A stretch of DNA of 64,000 nt from Cavia porcellus (taxonomy: Eukaryota > Chordata > Mammalia > Rodentia > Caviidae). The stretch is taken from positions 107,414,812 through 107,478,811 of the forward strand of contig NW_026947486.1 of NCBI RefSeq assembly GCF_034190915.1, given 5' to 3'. The position numbers and the translations under genes were made by a program. The notes beneath the pieces are model-generated. The model was not told where the DNA came from and made no database searches. It saw nothing but the letters and a program-made list of their open reading frames with translations. Of this stretch, positions 44,683 through 56,274 are shown one piece after another. Position 1 is the first letter of the stretch, and each line of letters opens with the position of its first letter.

Positions 44683-44799
44683 GGCATGCAATGTACTTAA
44701 GATAGCATTTGGCAGAGAATAAGATTTCAGTAAATGTGTGCTATACAATTATTATTTCCATTTGAAGAAATTTAGCTCACAGGACCACCATGAAACTTA

Positions 44800-44890
44800 A
44801 GACTCTCTTAACTGAATGACTGCTATATGCCTAGCACAAATACTGGTGGAAAACAAGCACTCAGGAAACAGTAGTCTTTATGAATCTTCT
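44800..44890 (-). mobile_element. Possible L2 tail, minus strand
   Basis: 'actgaatgactgctatatgc', 'ctagcacaaatactggtgga' resembles the reversed L2 tail. Short. Confidence 0.4.
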
Positions 44891-45833
44891 ACTCCATGGT
44901 TGCTTCCCTCACTTGAAGACGACTTTTGCTTGTGTGTTTTTGCTTTTGTGTATTTACTACTATACTGCATCTTTTAAACTAACTTTAAAGTGCTGATGTT
45001 GAAGGAAGTCCAAAGAAATCAAAGGAATGTAAAAAGTAAAATTGTCAAAAAGCAGCTGTGCTCTCAGTGAAAATAAAATTCAGTAGAGTAGAGGCTCATC
45101 TCCAGGAAGCTTCTTTTAACTCCACAGTGAGCTATGCAGTGGAGATCACTGCCTGGCCATTAGATACCTGAGAGCGGACAGAGAACCTAAAAGCTGGGTA
45201 TTCTGCTCAAAGTCATTCTTCTTAATTTCAGGAGGTCAAGTGAAATCGCCTCACTTCTTTTCCATTGCTGCTGCTTTTCATTGTGCTGTTTCTTTTTTGT
45301 CTCATAGAATCCCAAGCCTGTCAAGGCCTAGAAATGCCACCTTCTCAACTCTAGTTCTAGGCTTGAATCTGCTCCAGGTCTTTCCTGTCTAGAAGTCACC
45401 TACACACAATTGACATCTTCCAGGGAAGGGAAATCTACCCTAATGACTCGATTGAGAAGCTGATTAGATCAGCTCAAGACACAAACATGTGTCAGTGGAA
45501 ACATTTTTCCTTTGATAAACCCGTGATGGCTCCATATGGCTTTTCCTAAAATCTAACCTTTCCTTTTGCCACTTCAGAGACCTAGTTCTTTCTGTTGAAT
45601 TAACAGCCAATCTACTCCTGGAAGGAAGTTATCATATGACTTTCAAATTTGTTATTTTCCCATTCATCTGAAATTCTAAGTTGATAAAAGAACAATAAAA
45701 ATATTGTAGTGAATACCAGGACAATGCAGAGCCTGTGATAGGACAATTCTTGCTCTCTAAGGTGCCCTCAAAGAAACTTCAGTGTTGAGTACTCAGGAGA
45801 TGCCTTCACGATGTACTTCACACTGTTATTCGA
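44891..45833. other. Unassigned sequence
   Basis: No gene or repeat I can name. Confidence 0.4.
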
Positions 45834-46180
45834 CAGACTAATGGTTGATGGCTGTCTATCTGTTGAGGCTGTGAGCTCAAAACATCACAACCTGGGTGTC
45901 TTATAAACAACAGAAACTCACTCACAGTTGGGAGGCTGTCAAACTGAGGAAAGTCAAAGTGGCAGCAGATTCCTGCTCTGGGAGTTTCTGTTTTCTGGTC
46001 CATAGACAATACTGTGCTGTAATGTTCCGATCTGGGCCATTACACAAGGACACTGAACTCATTCACAAGTGTTCTGCCCTCAGGGGCTAATCACCTCCTG
46101 GATGCCTCACCTCCCAATGTCATCCTATTGGTGACAACGTTTTCAAGGTTTTATCCCATAATGCTTTTATGGGATAAAAT
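45834..46180 (-). mobile_element. MLT1-type LTR, minus strand
   Basis: 'acatcacaacctgggtgtct', 'tataaacaacagaaactcac', 'tcacagttgggaggctgtca', 'gacactgaactcattcacaa' and 'gctaatcacctcctggatgc' follow a reversed MLT1 LTR ('accacaaactgggtggctta', 'aacaacagaaat', 'cacagttctggaggc'). Confidence 0.75.
46149..46179. repeat. Perfect 12-base-stem hairpin
   Basis: TTTTATCCCATA (46149-46160), loop ATGCTTT, then TATGGGATAAAA (46168-46179). It lies at the right end of the MLT1-type LTR. Confidence 0.85.
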
Positions 46181-46659
46181 ATTTCAGATCCCAGCAATGT
46201 TAGAGAATTGTGGGCTCTGCCTAAAGATTTTTATTCATTCACTCACTCATTCACTGAAAAACTGCAAGTTGTAACTGACATAACTCTATATGTCATGGGA
46301 AATGCTCCTTTCATCATAATATTGGGCCATATTCTCCTTATATCAGCGCCTTCCAACAGCAAACTTCATTAATTCATGCTTGAAAAATGGAGTAGAGGAA
46401 AACATTATTTAAACATATGAGGAAAACTATTGTATTAGTTCATATATCCCCTTTGTCTTTTGAACCATAACCTGCTGTTCCACCAAATTTCTTCCCTCTG
46501 GTTCTTTGGAGTTTGTGAACTTCGGCACATTCTGTATGCCACTTTGACTTAAGTCACTGCCCAAGTAATTGAAAACTGCATATACTGGCAACTTGTACTA
46601 ATAAAAATTAGAAAGAACCATATTAACATACAATTAATGCTCAAAAGGAAAAACGAAAG

Positions 46660-46815
46660 AGCAAAGTAAAAAAAATAGGAAATGACTGTATGTATAGAGA
46701 AGAAATTGTAGTTTTAAATGGGTGGTCAGAGAAGGCCTTTCTGAGAAGGTAACATTTTTAACATTTTCCTCAGGGAAGCCATTGAGCCATATGAATAGCT
46801 GGAGGATTGTGGGTT
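46660..46815 (-). mobile_element. L2 fragment, minus strand
   Basis: 'gggtggtcagagaaggcctt', 'tctgagaaggtaacattttt' and 'gggaagccattgagccatat' match reversed L2 near its 3' end ('ggtcagggaaggcctctctg', 'aggaggtgacattt'). Confidence 0.75.
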
Positions 46816-47954
46816 AAATTCCATAGAAATCATCATAATAATGTGGATTCCTGAAAAAACCCTTCACACGTAGTCCACAGGAACCTGAGCCCATTCTCTG
46901 CTTCCTGTATGTTCTCTGTACTCCTAGTCAACTCTCTGAGGCTTTTCTGCGTGAGACCTTGGAGAGAGGGCTCAGATCAGGGGTGGGGGCGGGGTATAGG
47001 CAAGTCAGGTCGTACAGGATAACCATATTCTCTTAATAGTCCTGCCGTATGACTTCCATTCTCATCTCCTTTCAAAAATCTGCTAACCCCAGTTGTCCAA
47101 ACCTCTGTGGAAGTCGGCTTCCTACTAGTCATTCCTGTCATAAACTACATTTGTTACATTTGCACAGCAACAAGTTCCATGTTGCTTCTTAGGAACACTG
47201 CAAGTGGTCCAAGTTCTAGCTTCTGAACTAAGTAAGCCTATTTCCTCTGAAATTTTTTCTATTGATTCTATTTCCTCTGAGTATATTCATGATTACAACA
47301 AGTATTTTGTTCTCTAGCAGTATCTCTGTGTCCTCTAATATGCATTAGCACTCATTGTTTGCTGGAGAAGTATAAACACAGGTTGACAGTTTATTTCTAC
47401 TTTAATTAAGATCATATCTTGTAGTTGAGCACAGATCTGTGATTTTCTTTACAGCAATATTGTATCTAAGCCGAAATGCTGTCTATTCTGGTTGCTATGA
47501 TGAACCAAGAAGAATATGCAAAAAAATGTTTAAAACTGGCGATAATTCCCCTTATAAAGGGTAGCTAACACCCTTCTGTGGTAAAGTGAGTCATACTACA
47601 TTAAATGTGTGCACATCACAGAAATAAGTGATAGAATAGATACTTTCTACCAGTCAACAGCATGGCAGTAATAAGAAAAGTGAACTCCATGAATTTCTGA
47701 ATTTTGACATTGAACTTCTGAGTTCTTTATTCTAGATATTAGTCCTCAGGCTGCCAAGTAGCCACCAAAATTTTTCTCATTCTGTTGATTCTTTTTTTAA
47801 GAGACTCAAATCAAACAAAATCAAACAAAACAACCCAATCAAAACAGAGCAGTGAAAGTGATATAGAACTTCAAAACAAGATAATAGGGAATCAACAACG
47901 ATTGTCATAATGTCTCTTGTTATCTTCACAATGGCTTCCCATACCATCAGACAA
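46816..47954. other. Unassigned sequence
   Basis: A GC-box-like GGGGCGGGG stands alone at 46986-46994 in AT-rich DNA. 'ctatttcctctga' is repeated at about 47239 and 47268. No gene or transposon recognised. Confidence 0.4.
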
Positions 47955-48880
47955 ACTCTGTTGATTTGTTTTCGCACTGTGTTGATTTTTTCTTTTGAAA
48001 TTCAGAAGCTTTATTATCCCATTTATTGACTCTTGGTGTGATTTCTTGTGCACTTGAGGTTATGTTCTGAAAATTCTTGCTTATTCCTATATCTTCAAGA
48101 ATTTTAACTATTTTGTCTTCCAGCAGATTAAGTGTTCCTGTTTTAAAATGTAGATCTTTGATCTATACTGAAATTCCATCTTATTGCAGAAAGAAATCAA
48201 GGAATCAAATAACAAATGTTACGAAGCCTGCAGGGAAAAAGGAACCATTCTACATTATTGATGGAAAATTAATCTAGAAAAATCACTATGGAAATCAAAT
48301 CAGTGTGGAATTCCTCAAAAAACTAAAACTAATAATTTTATTTCACTCAACTACTCCTCTTCTGGCTGTCTTCTTCAATGAGTTAAAGATATAATATTAT
48401 AATGGCTGATACACTTCCCTGTTTATAGCAGCACAAGTTACAATAGATTAATCTTGAAGCAGCTTAAATATCCACCAACAGATGAATGGATAAAAAAATA
48501 TATGATACTCAAACACTGGAATACTACTCTGCTACAAAGAAGGATACGATTGAATGATTTGTAAGAAAATGGATGCACCTTGAGACCAAAATGTCAAGAG
48601 AAAAAAAAATACAGATATACAATATTAAATACCACATGATTTTGCTTATATGAGGGGACAAAATATAAATGAAAAAACAAGATAAAAGATAGATAATAAG
48701 AAAAGGGAGGCATGTCTTTTCAAAAAGGAAAGAGACTAAGAGATGGAGGGAGGAGGGAAGGAATGTATGCGAAAGGATTGCAAGACAATTACTATGTGTT
48801 ATGCACATATACCAATTTCTCACAATGAATGCAATGTACTGCAAACATATGCTAATAAACAACAAAATGTTAGAAAGAGA
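47955..48880 (+). mobile_element. L1 3' end with 5' inversion
   Basis: 47955-48178 is L1 ORF2 in reverse ('tttgaaattcagaagcttta', 'cttgaggttatgttctgaaa', 'aaatgtagatctttgatcta'). From 48179 it is L1 forward through ORF2 end and 3' tail ('cagggaaaaaggaaccattc', 'atatccaccaacagatgaat', 'acactggaatactactctgc', 'taccacatgattttgcttat'), ending in a purine-rich block and 'gctaataaac'. The inverted part comes from just upstream in L1, the classic outcome of twin priming. No intact frame. Confidence 0.88.
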
Positions 48881-48949
48881 TTTTTTTCATTTAATACTTA
48901 ATATGTCCAATATGTCCAATAACTGAGTATGCAATCAATTTTTATTATT

Positions 48950-48954
<5 letters not shown>

Positions 48955-48996
<42 letters not shown>
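48955..48996. repeat. (AT)n microsatellite
   Basis: About 21 AT units. Confidence 0.95.
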
Positions 48997-48999
<3 letters not shown>

Positions 49000-49214
49000 T
49001 ATAATCAGTATATGTTAGTTTTACGCCCAGGATCCCATTTGAGCTTGTTAACATATTTTGTATATAGCATCTGCTAAGTTGTCATCTTATTTTACTTAAA
49101 GAGTGCAGAGCTTTGAATGAACTGACATCCAAAATTAAGGTTTGGAAATTAACATAGAATTCAATTCTCCTAAATATGGATACAGTTTTCAAATAATATT
49201 CAACCAAACTTTAT

Positions 49215-49310
49215 TCCTTTATTCCACTTGTTGCTTGCTATGTGTGAGACCTGGGACAAGTTGTTTAATCTGAGTTTTCTTTGTCTTGAAGCTAATCAGA
49301 AAGGTTGTCT
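49215..49310 (+). mobile_element. MIR SINE fragment
   Basis: 'cttgttgcttgctatgtgtg', 'agacctgggacaagttgttt', 'aatctgagttttctttgtct' is the MIR central core ('tgtgaccttgggcaagttac', 'ttaacctctctgtgcctc'). Confidence 0.75.
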
Positions 49311-49509
49311 CAAACAGCTATTCGATGTTGAAATTATACACATAAAACACACATATACACATCCCACACACAGACCACCTATGTTTTCATGTATCCAATA
49401 GCAAAACTTTGGGAAATGAAGGACAGAGTGGTCCCTCAAGATTGTAACGGAGTTGAACATGTATACTATTATTGTAGCGTCATAATGCAACTCACTACTT
49501 GCATGTTTG

Positions 49510-51001
49510 TAGAGTTGCTGGTGTACGCAAACCTACTGCACTGCCAGCCCCCGAAATGAGTAGCAGTAAAAATATGCATGATATGGAGTAGTTAATAATA
49601 AATACCAGCTTTGCTGGTATATCTCTCTACATTACTATCTCTCTATATAACTACTATAACTTTTACCCATATTTTAGACTGCATTCCTTCCACTTATAAA
49701 AAGTTTATGGCAGGAGAGTGTGCCATGCTATGCAGTAGCGACCTCATACATCTCGTGTTTACTGCATCTCTTGATTGCATCATTTCCTCAGGAGTTGATT
49801 TAAAGTTGTTTTCTTCATCATGGCCGTAAATGCACAAAATCCACTGCTAATGTTGCCAGTAAGAAGTCATATCAAGTGACAGACTTGGAATCAAAATGAA
49901 AAGTGATTGAGGACCGGGATGGTGAAAATCAGTGATGACTGCTACACACCAATCATATCCCATTCTGTCATTGTTACCACCTTCAAGAAACGAGAATTAA
50001 GCGAAGCAATCGCTGCGGTGAAGTTGGTGGGACTAACAGGCAGCAGCTCCATTTGTGTAGCTGCTCCCAAATATTTCTCAGTGGAGCAGGATGTCAAGGT
50101 GGTACCTAGTAATACAGATGATCCTGATCATGTGTAGGCTTAGTTAATGTGTATATTTGTGTCTCAGTTTTCTACAAAGTTCTTAAAAAGGGTAAATTAA
50201 TTTAAAAACAAATAAAAGCTTATGTAATAAGAATAGAGATAAAAATAAAAATATATTTTTGCCAGGTGTGTTGCCACATACCTTTTATCCTAGCACTATG
50301 GAGGCTGAGGCAGGAGAGTTGCAGTTGGAACCCATACTGGTTAACTTAGTGACTTACTGAGACAGTGTCTCTAAACATTCAAAAGAGACTGGGGATTAGT
50401 TCAATGTGTAATGGCCTTGGACCCAATCTCCAGTGCCACAAGAAATGGAAAGAAAATATTCATATTCTTGGCTTTCATACCATTTTATTATGAGAGTCAA
50501 AAAGTTAAAATTAAAAAGTTGATAAAGTAAAAAAAAAGTAGGCTAAAGTTAGGTTATTATTGAAGAACTAAAAAGACTTTTATGACTGAAGTGTAGCCTA
50601 TGTGTTTAGTGTTTATGAAATCTGTTGATCTCATTCTCTGCAAGCTCACTGATTTGTCTGCAACAGTGTCCAGTCTGACCATCTTCATTCATGGTGAATA
50701 TCTTAACAAAATGCCCCATTTCTATCTTTTATACCATATTTTTCTGTAACTTATCATGGTCTTAGATACGTCCACTCACAAAAATGCATACCATTGTGCT
50801 CTAATTGCACACGGTATTCAGTACTATAGAGTGCTATGCAGTTTTGTAACCTAGGAAAATAAGCTGTTCTATATAGGGTACCTACGTAATAGGATACACC
50901 AAACGCCTAGCTTTGATTAGGGACGATGTCTGTACAATGATGGCCTCACCTCATACCACATTTTTACAACTGTGCCCCTGTTGTTAACTGACATATTACT
51001 G
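49510..51001 (+). pseudogene. Decayed Tigger/pogo-type DNA transposon
   Basis: The layout follows a mammalian Tigger-class element: 'gctggtgtacgcaaacctac' near 49516; a remnant of the transposase N-terminus at 49806-50080; a 3' region with 'cctgatcatgtgtaggctta', 'gtgtctcagttttctacaaa' and, after a SINE insertion at 50261-50460, 'gagtcaaaaagttaaaatta', 'tgaagtgtagcctatgtgtt'; and the right terminal repeat ending ACTG at 51001, followed by TA (51002-51003), the expected target. The open frame 49907-50137 keeps SHSVIVTTFKKRELSEAI, like the helix-turn-helix DNA-binding part of pogo/CENP-B-type transposases. Stops and frameshifts break it, and the catalytic DDE domain is missing. The left terminal repeat was not found. 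Confidence 0.8.
50261..50460 (+). mobile_element. B1-ID fusion SINE inside the Tigger element
   Basis: 'gccaggtgtgttgccacata', 'atggaggctgaggcaggaga', 'cttagtgacttactgagaca', 'gtgtctctaaaca' form a forward B1-like part. 'agactggggattagttcaat', 'gtgtaatggccttggaccca', 'atctccagtgcca' form an ID-like part behind it. Such B1-dID dimers are known from several rodent families. It is diverged, so inserted long ago but after the Tigger. Confidence 0.8.
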
Positions 51002-51003
51002 TA

Positions 51004-52049
51004 TGTATATCTATTGTGGTATAATGATACTAATAATGCCTTTTAGGACCTTTCTGACCACTTGTTATTCTGTGTTGATTTCATCATCAGGCAACTTCAA
51101 GCTAGCTTCAAGAGTTTGTCCATCTATATACACTTAGGCTTTTATCTAGGGAGAAAGAAAAGTCTTATCTATTCAACTTTTCCCAGCTAAACATCCCAAG
51201 AGTCATTTGATTCCAGCAGTTAAGGTTTTATGGTCACCTCTTCATCAGTAACTCTCGCCAGAGGAAAATGATGTCAGAGAAGTGTTAAGTATGTCATTAG
51301 CAATTGCATACATATATTCACTCTCAAAGAAGATGGTTTCTTGTTGATTTCAACAACTAGTTGCGTTCACTGTAGTCTGATTCACCACAGTTCACCTTCA
51401 TTCATACTGTGTCTGTGGTCCTGCTTGATAACATTACAAAGTGGAATTCAGTACGAAGCAGTTGAACAAACTCATGAAGTAAGACAATAATCAGGTCATA
51501 CTATTTACTGTAATGTAACATTTTTGTGATGATTCCCCACAAAAATGTGCACTGTAAAGCAAACAAATGAATTATTGCTACATCCAACTGGTTCTTGTAC
51601 TCATGAGCTGACAGAAGAGATAGCTCTTTCTAACTTGTGGGTGAGTGTGAGCTACCATAGCAAACATATCCCAAAGTGCTCTGGAAATGCAGAACATATC
51701 TCAGTCCTGACTATGTTAATACTGCTCAGAGATGAAAATTGGATATGTTGATAGAAATTTTGTGGCAAGTACAGAAAACTTTTAGTTGAAAATATCAATA
51801 CAACAGTTGTTTTAGAGTCAAAGGAGCATACAATTTGAATATTTATGAGTAAAGTGTTTTGTTTTTTGAAGATATTTTCTTTTTCCTGCCTCCTGTTCCA
51901 ACACATAAATGAAAAGTTGTCATACTTATTAGGTTCTAGAGGCAAGCCTTCCCTTGCCCTTCATTATGGCTTGTGTCAAGTTGCATTTAGAGTATGTGAT
52001 GTTGTGATTAAGTGTGCCATACTGGGATTGAGGATGCGTGATTACTAAA
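51004..52049. other. Unassigned sequence
   Basis: No gene or repeat recognised. A 97-codon minus-strand frame (51652-51945) matches nothing I know. Confidence 0.4.
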
Positions 52050-52405
52050 GTAGTCCACTGATTGGTTTGAAATAATTCTGTATGTGGATAATGGGAAGAC
52101 CCACCCTGGCTGTGAGATACCCCTCATAAGGACATGTAACCTAGATAGAATATAAGGGACAGAATGAAGGCTCCTATTGTCACTTGCTGCTCGTTGCTTG
52201 CTCCATCACGGCTGCCTGCCTTCCGTGTGCCCTGCTTTGCTATGAACTGTATCTCCTCTGTGATGCTTCTCTGCCATGTCACCTTGCTTTGGAGCCAGTC
52301 AACTATGAAGTGAAACCTCTACAAACTGTGAGCTGTAATAAACCTTTCCTCTTTTAACTTTGAGTATCAGGTATTTTGTTTCAGCAGTGAGAAATGTAAC
52401 TAACT
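52050..52405 (+). mobile_element. Rodent LTR-type repeat
   Basis: 'tgggaagacccaccctggct', 'cttgctgctcgttgcttgct', 'gatgcttctctgccatgtca', 'tatgaagtgaaacctctaca', 'gagctgtaataaacctttcc' and 'tttcagcagtgagaaatgta' followed by 'actaac' has the order of a rodent LTR 3' half with its AATAAA signal. Relatively well preserved. The exact family is not certain. Confidence 0.7.
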
Positions 52406-52859
52406 TATTCCCAGGACCTTTTCTTGTGCTTAAAGTCAGTGGTTTTGCAACAGTATTTATTGTTTCCGTCTCTCAGTCAGAGGGCTGCTTCCAGGTGTCC
52501 CCACATTCGGTGATAACAAGATAGCTAAAATTCACTTACTTCCTGGAATTTAAACTGTGTACATTCCATTTGGGGAGGCAGATATTTTAACACCTAAAAG
52601 TAACATGCACAGGGTAGATATGGTGGTGCAGGGAACCAACAAGGCTAACAAAGGGAGATTTCAAGTTTGTGATTAGCCCGTGCAGTTTGCCAAGAATTTT
52701 TCTCAAAATAAATTTTTAAATGATTGGGTATGTATAATACTCTTTGGGTTCAATCTCCATTGATGTGCACTGGGTAGAGCATGCAGTTGCAATGTGAAAA
52801 ATGTAGTAATTGAGATCTGAAAAACCTTTAAGAACAATTAGTCCTGCCTGGTGCAAGGG
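52406..52859. other. Unassigned sequence
   Basis: No gene or repeat recognised. Confidence 0.4.
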
Positions 52860-53170
52860 GCAGATACGTAGTTGGATAGAAAAGTTTAGCTGAGGAGATG
52901 AAATTTGAGCTGGTTTTCTGAGCACAAGAGGAAGTTTATTCAGATGAAGACAGACATGAATAAATCATTTGCAAAGTGCTTTAGGACCGAGCAACAACTT
53001 GATACAGCCTACTGTGATGTGCATGTATGGCAAGAGAAAAACCCAAGATAGATATACAGGCACCACCAGATCAGGAAAGGCCTTAAAAGATCTATTTCCT
53101 CCTTTTTGTGCAGTGGAGATGCATTGCATCAAGGGTGTGGTAAATCCAAAAGGATTCAATCATGGTTGAG
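52860..53170 (-). mobile_element. L2 fragment, minus strand
   Basis: 'gaaatttgagctggttttct', 'gagcacaagaggaagtttat', 'accagatcaggaaaggcctt' and 'cattgcatcaagggtgtggt' follow reversed L2 ('ggccttgtaggcc' region). Overlapping frames on both strands here are not genes. Confidence 0.55.
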
Positions 53171-55084
53171 ACCTAATTGCTAAACATAATTATCATGCAT
53201 ACTTGGAAGCTAGAGAATGGGAGGCTATTTTTAACATTCTCCAGAAGCCTTGATTGGGAAAACCTAATGAACCCAAGTGCAAATAAAAATTAAATGCAGC
53301 ACATAAAAGAAAAAAAAATAAGCAATTCTTCTCTTTAAGCAAGAAATTTCTTGAGGCTGAGAGCACTCGTGACACAATCTAGCATAGAATTCTATTTATA
53401 ATAAATCATAACACTATTTCTTCAGAAGGACTTTCATTGTTTGACTTGCTTATTTGAGCCAATTGTGTAAATATGATGCCAGTTCACTGGTGAGATGAAA
53501 TGCGGTGCTGGGCATTTCGAATATTTGCAAAGGAAACTGAAGACGATGCAGCTCTCTTCTCCCAATATAGCAGAGCCTCACTTCAGCAGTGACCTTGGGA
53601 TCTTTGCTGTAAGATCATCTGACAGGTGGAATAAAAGAGCAGCTGAAAGACCTTGGGATGTTTAAATCAGTAAATCCTCTTAGATTAAATCCAAGCACCC
53701 ATCTTATTCTGAATTCTATGCTGTGACAGAGTATTAACAAATATCAGGTTTATATTCAAATTATGATGACCTTGTGCTTTTTATTTAGAAAGTTTACTGA
53801 GATGAATATTCCAAAATCAGTTTGAGGAGTTCTTGCAATTCTGAAGCTACTGCAAAGACTAACAGAATGCCGTGTAAAGCTTTTAATTTTTCTTACTGAC
53901 TTTGCAGTTATAACTTCTTAAGTGTTTACTCCTAGCACACACATAGCCCTCTTCTTTAAAGCTTTTATAGCTGAGGGCAAAAATTCTGTTAATCACAAGT
54001 AAGACTCTGTAAATGCTTTCAAAAGAAAAGGTGCACTGTGACTTTCAAAATCATCATTTGAAATAAAACATGGAAAGTTTTCATGTGTTTTAACATAAAT
54101 GTGAAGCCAGTGAAGTTTAATTGCTTGCTTTTTTCTTGCCATAAATACATGACATATGTCCCCCACCACCCTTTTCTCAGCTTTTGGTTGACCTAAAGAA
54201 AAAACAAAGTTGTGAAATGGGAGCCACCGGACTGAAGTCTTGCTTCTCAGATTGTTTAAGGTCGGGCTTACTGAAGTCAAAGTGCTTCTCTTTAATGCAC
54301 AGAGCACTCCAGGAACCTACTTTGCTAATGCTTTACTCAGCATAGGCACATCTCTCCTCCTCCAATGATGACATGAAGTATATTTTTGTTCCTTGTTCAT
54401 TGACATGCAAATGTACTGACTGTATCACAAGTGAAAACTCATTAAATGCCATTGAAATGCAATTGTGTTATCTCTCAGGAACACAGAAAATAACATTAGT
54501 CATCCCTCCAGTGTAATTCTATTTGCTAACATAGTGAAATCATCCCTCCACGCCACCTCCAAGGTTTCCAAAGAAAATTTTCATATTTTATTCCAGTTCC
54601 AGCAGACAAAAGCTTTAGGTATCTATTCGTCACTAAGACATTTTCTTATTTAAATTGAAAACTGCTGTCACGTGGTGTCATATACCACCAGGGAAACTTT
54701 AGTTTCCTAATATGTCAAGAAGGTCTGACTTCATAGATATTGCTACAACATCCTCACTCAGTATTTTAAATTGTGGTTTACAGTGATTATTTGGCCAAAT
54801 TAGACAACAAAAGAGAGGGTAATATATAAAAAGTGTCACATATCTCTTTCTCTAATATTGTATTCATCTTGGGGCAGTATTTCTTTTTGCCATGAGACTT
54901 GCAATGCATTCTGGTTTTGTCGGTGTCTCATTTAGCAGATATTTGGAAAAATTCACCTGTGCTTGTCTTCCTTACTGCCCTGATACCATTTTACTATCAC
55001 AAACAAATCTTGAAGTTGGAATGGATTCTGAAAGGCTATTGTTCTTTTGGTGATTTTTCACAGATTTATTGACCTAGAAAGGAG
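53171..55084. other. Repeat-poor non-coding stretch
   Basis: About 1.9 kb with no transposon I recognise. A 104-codon minus-strand frame (53993-54307) has no domain and no start context I would trust. Together with 16641-18989 it is one of the best places to look for conserved non-coding DNA. Confidence 0.45.
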
Positions 55085-55335
55085 ACGGCTCTGTTCGATG
55101 CCTTGAGGATACACAGCCATTCCTAGAAAACTTCAGGTGCAAGTCATAAACAACCAAGTGAGTGAGTCAGATAGTCATGATTTCTACAAATGAAAGTGGT
55201 AGGATGCAGTTGGGAGAGATAATTAAATTGGCTTTTGATGTGGAAATCCTGAGAAGAACAGGTCATGGGAAGACTAAAAGGAGCACATCCCAGACAGAGG
55301 AAAGAGAAGTGTGAATAATAAGGTGATCGACAATG
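55085..55335 (-). mobile_element. L2 fragment, minus strand
   Basis: 'ttcgatgccttgaggataca', 'gtgagtgagtcagatagtca', 'gctttgatgtggaaat'-like sequence, and 'cagacagaggaaagagaagt' have the order of reversed L2 near the tail. Diverged. Confidence 0.5.
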
Positions 55336-56274
55336 ACAATTATTTGATAAATAGGAATTCCTAAGTAGTTTTGAATTTTAAACTATTTTCAGTGAATATT
55401 TTTCATTTTTAAGCAGTTTTTTTTTTCAACTTTTCTTTGAGAGTAATCATATATTAGAAAAGTCTGTTTTGGTTTTTTGGGGATATCAACTCTTACTGTA
55501 TTGCAAATTCTTTGCCATATAGTTATTACCCCTTGCCTCATTTTTCTCCGTTTTGCTGTTCTAATAGACATCGTATTTTTAAATCAATTCTATTGCTCTT
55601 TTAAGTGCTCTAATACTTTCATTAAATGCTTTGAAACAACTTCTCTACCTAAAGATAATTATTGGTTAAGTCGCTTTAATTTAAGGTTTTAAAATAGATT
55701 TTTTGAGACATCTTGAACTTAATCCGAATACTGTAAGAAAACTCTTTTACTTTTTCAAAATGGTTAACTAGGAACCGCAACACACACTGTATCTTTTCCA
55801 GCTGCTCCACTGCATCAGTAGCAAACTGTTGTCCCCTGTCTTTATAATGCCATTAGTGTACACTAGTGTCAGTTTTCCTCACTTCCTTGATCTAAGACTT
55901 TGTAGTTATTATCAACTATTAATCCAGGCATATAGATTCCAACTATATGTGAATCATTCTACCAGTTTATTTTAAAGGGGGTTTTGATTGGAGCAAATTA
56001 ATTATATACAGTATATTTATTGGAAATATAAATTGTATTGTTCATAAATACATCATGGTTTTGTTTACTGTACTAAAAATCCTTTTTTCTTACCTTACTG
56101 AAATGGTAAATAGTTCTAAAAATCTATAGCATAAATTGCCTTAGATTTTCTACTTAATATAAAGAAATAAAACTACAAATAATTTTAGATATGGTGTATG
56201 CTATTATACATCTGATGCATTTTATTCTACCTATTATATATTTATGTGTACGCTCTATTAGAGCTAGAGCTTTT
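55336..56274. other. Unassigned AT-rich sequence
   Basis: No gene or repeat recognised. Confidence 0.4.

Larger units (their letters stand above)
44105..44770 (+). mobile_element. MIR SINE, interrupted by an LTR
   Basis: 5' part 44105-44279: 'cagagtatctaaatttaaat', 'gaataagttgctaaatattc', 'tcatctggaaaacaggagaa'. 3' part 44683-44770: 'agcatttggcagagaataag', 'tttcagtaaatgtgtgcta'. The two halves join in MIR order ('catctgtaaaatgggg' to 'tgcctggcacatagtaag', 'tcaataaatg') once the LTR and one copy of GGCAT are removed. Confidence 0.8.

Noticed and set aside
46986..46994. GC box GGGGCGGGG
   Set aside because: A lone Sp1-type motif with no CpG island, TATA or other promoter elements around it.
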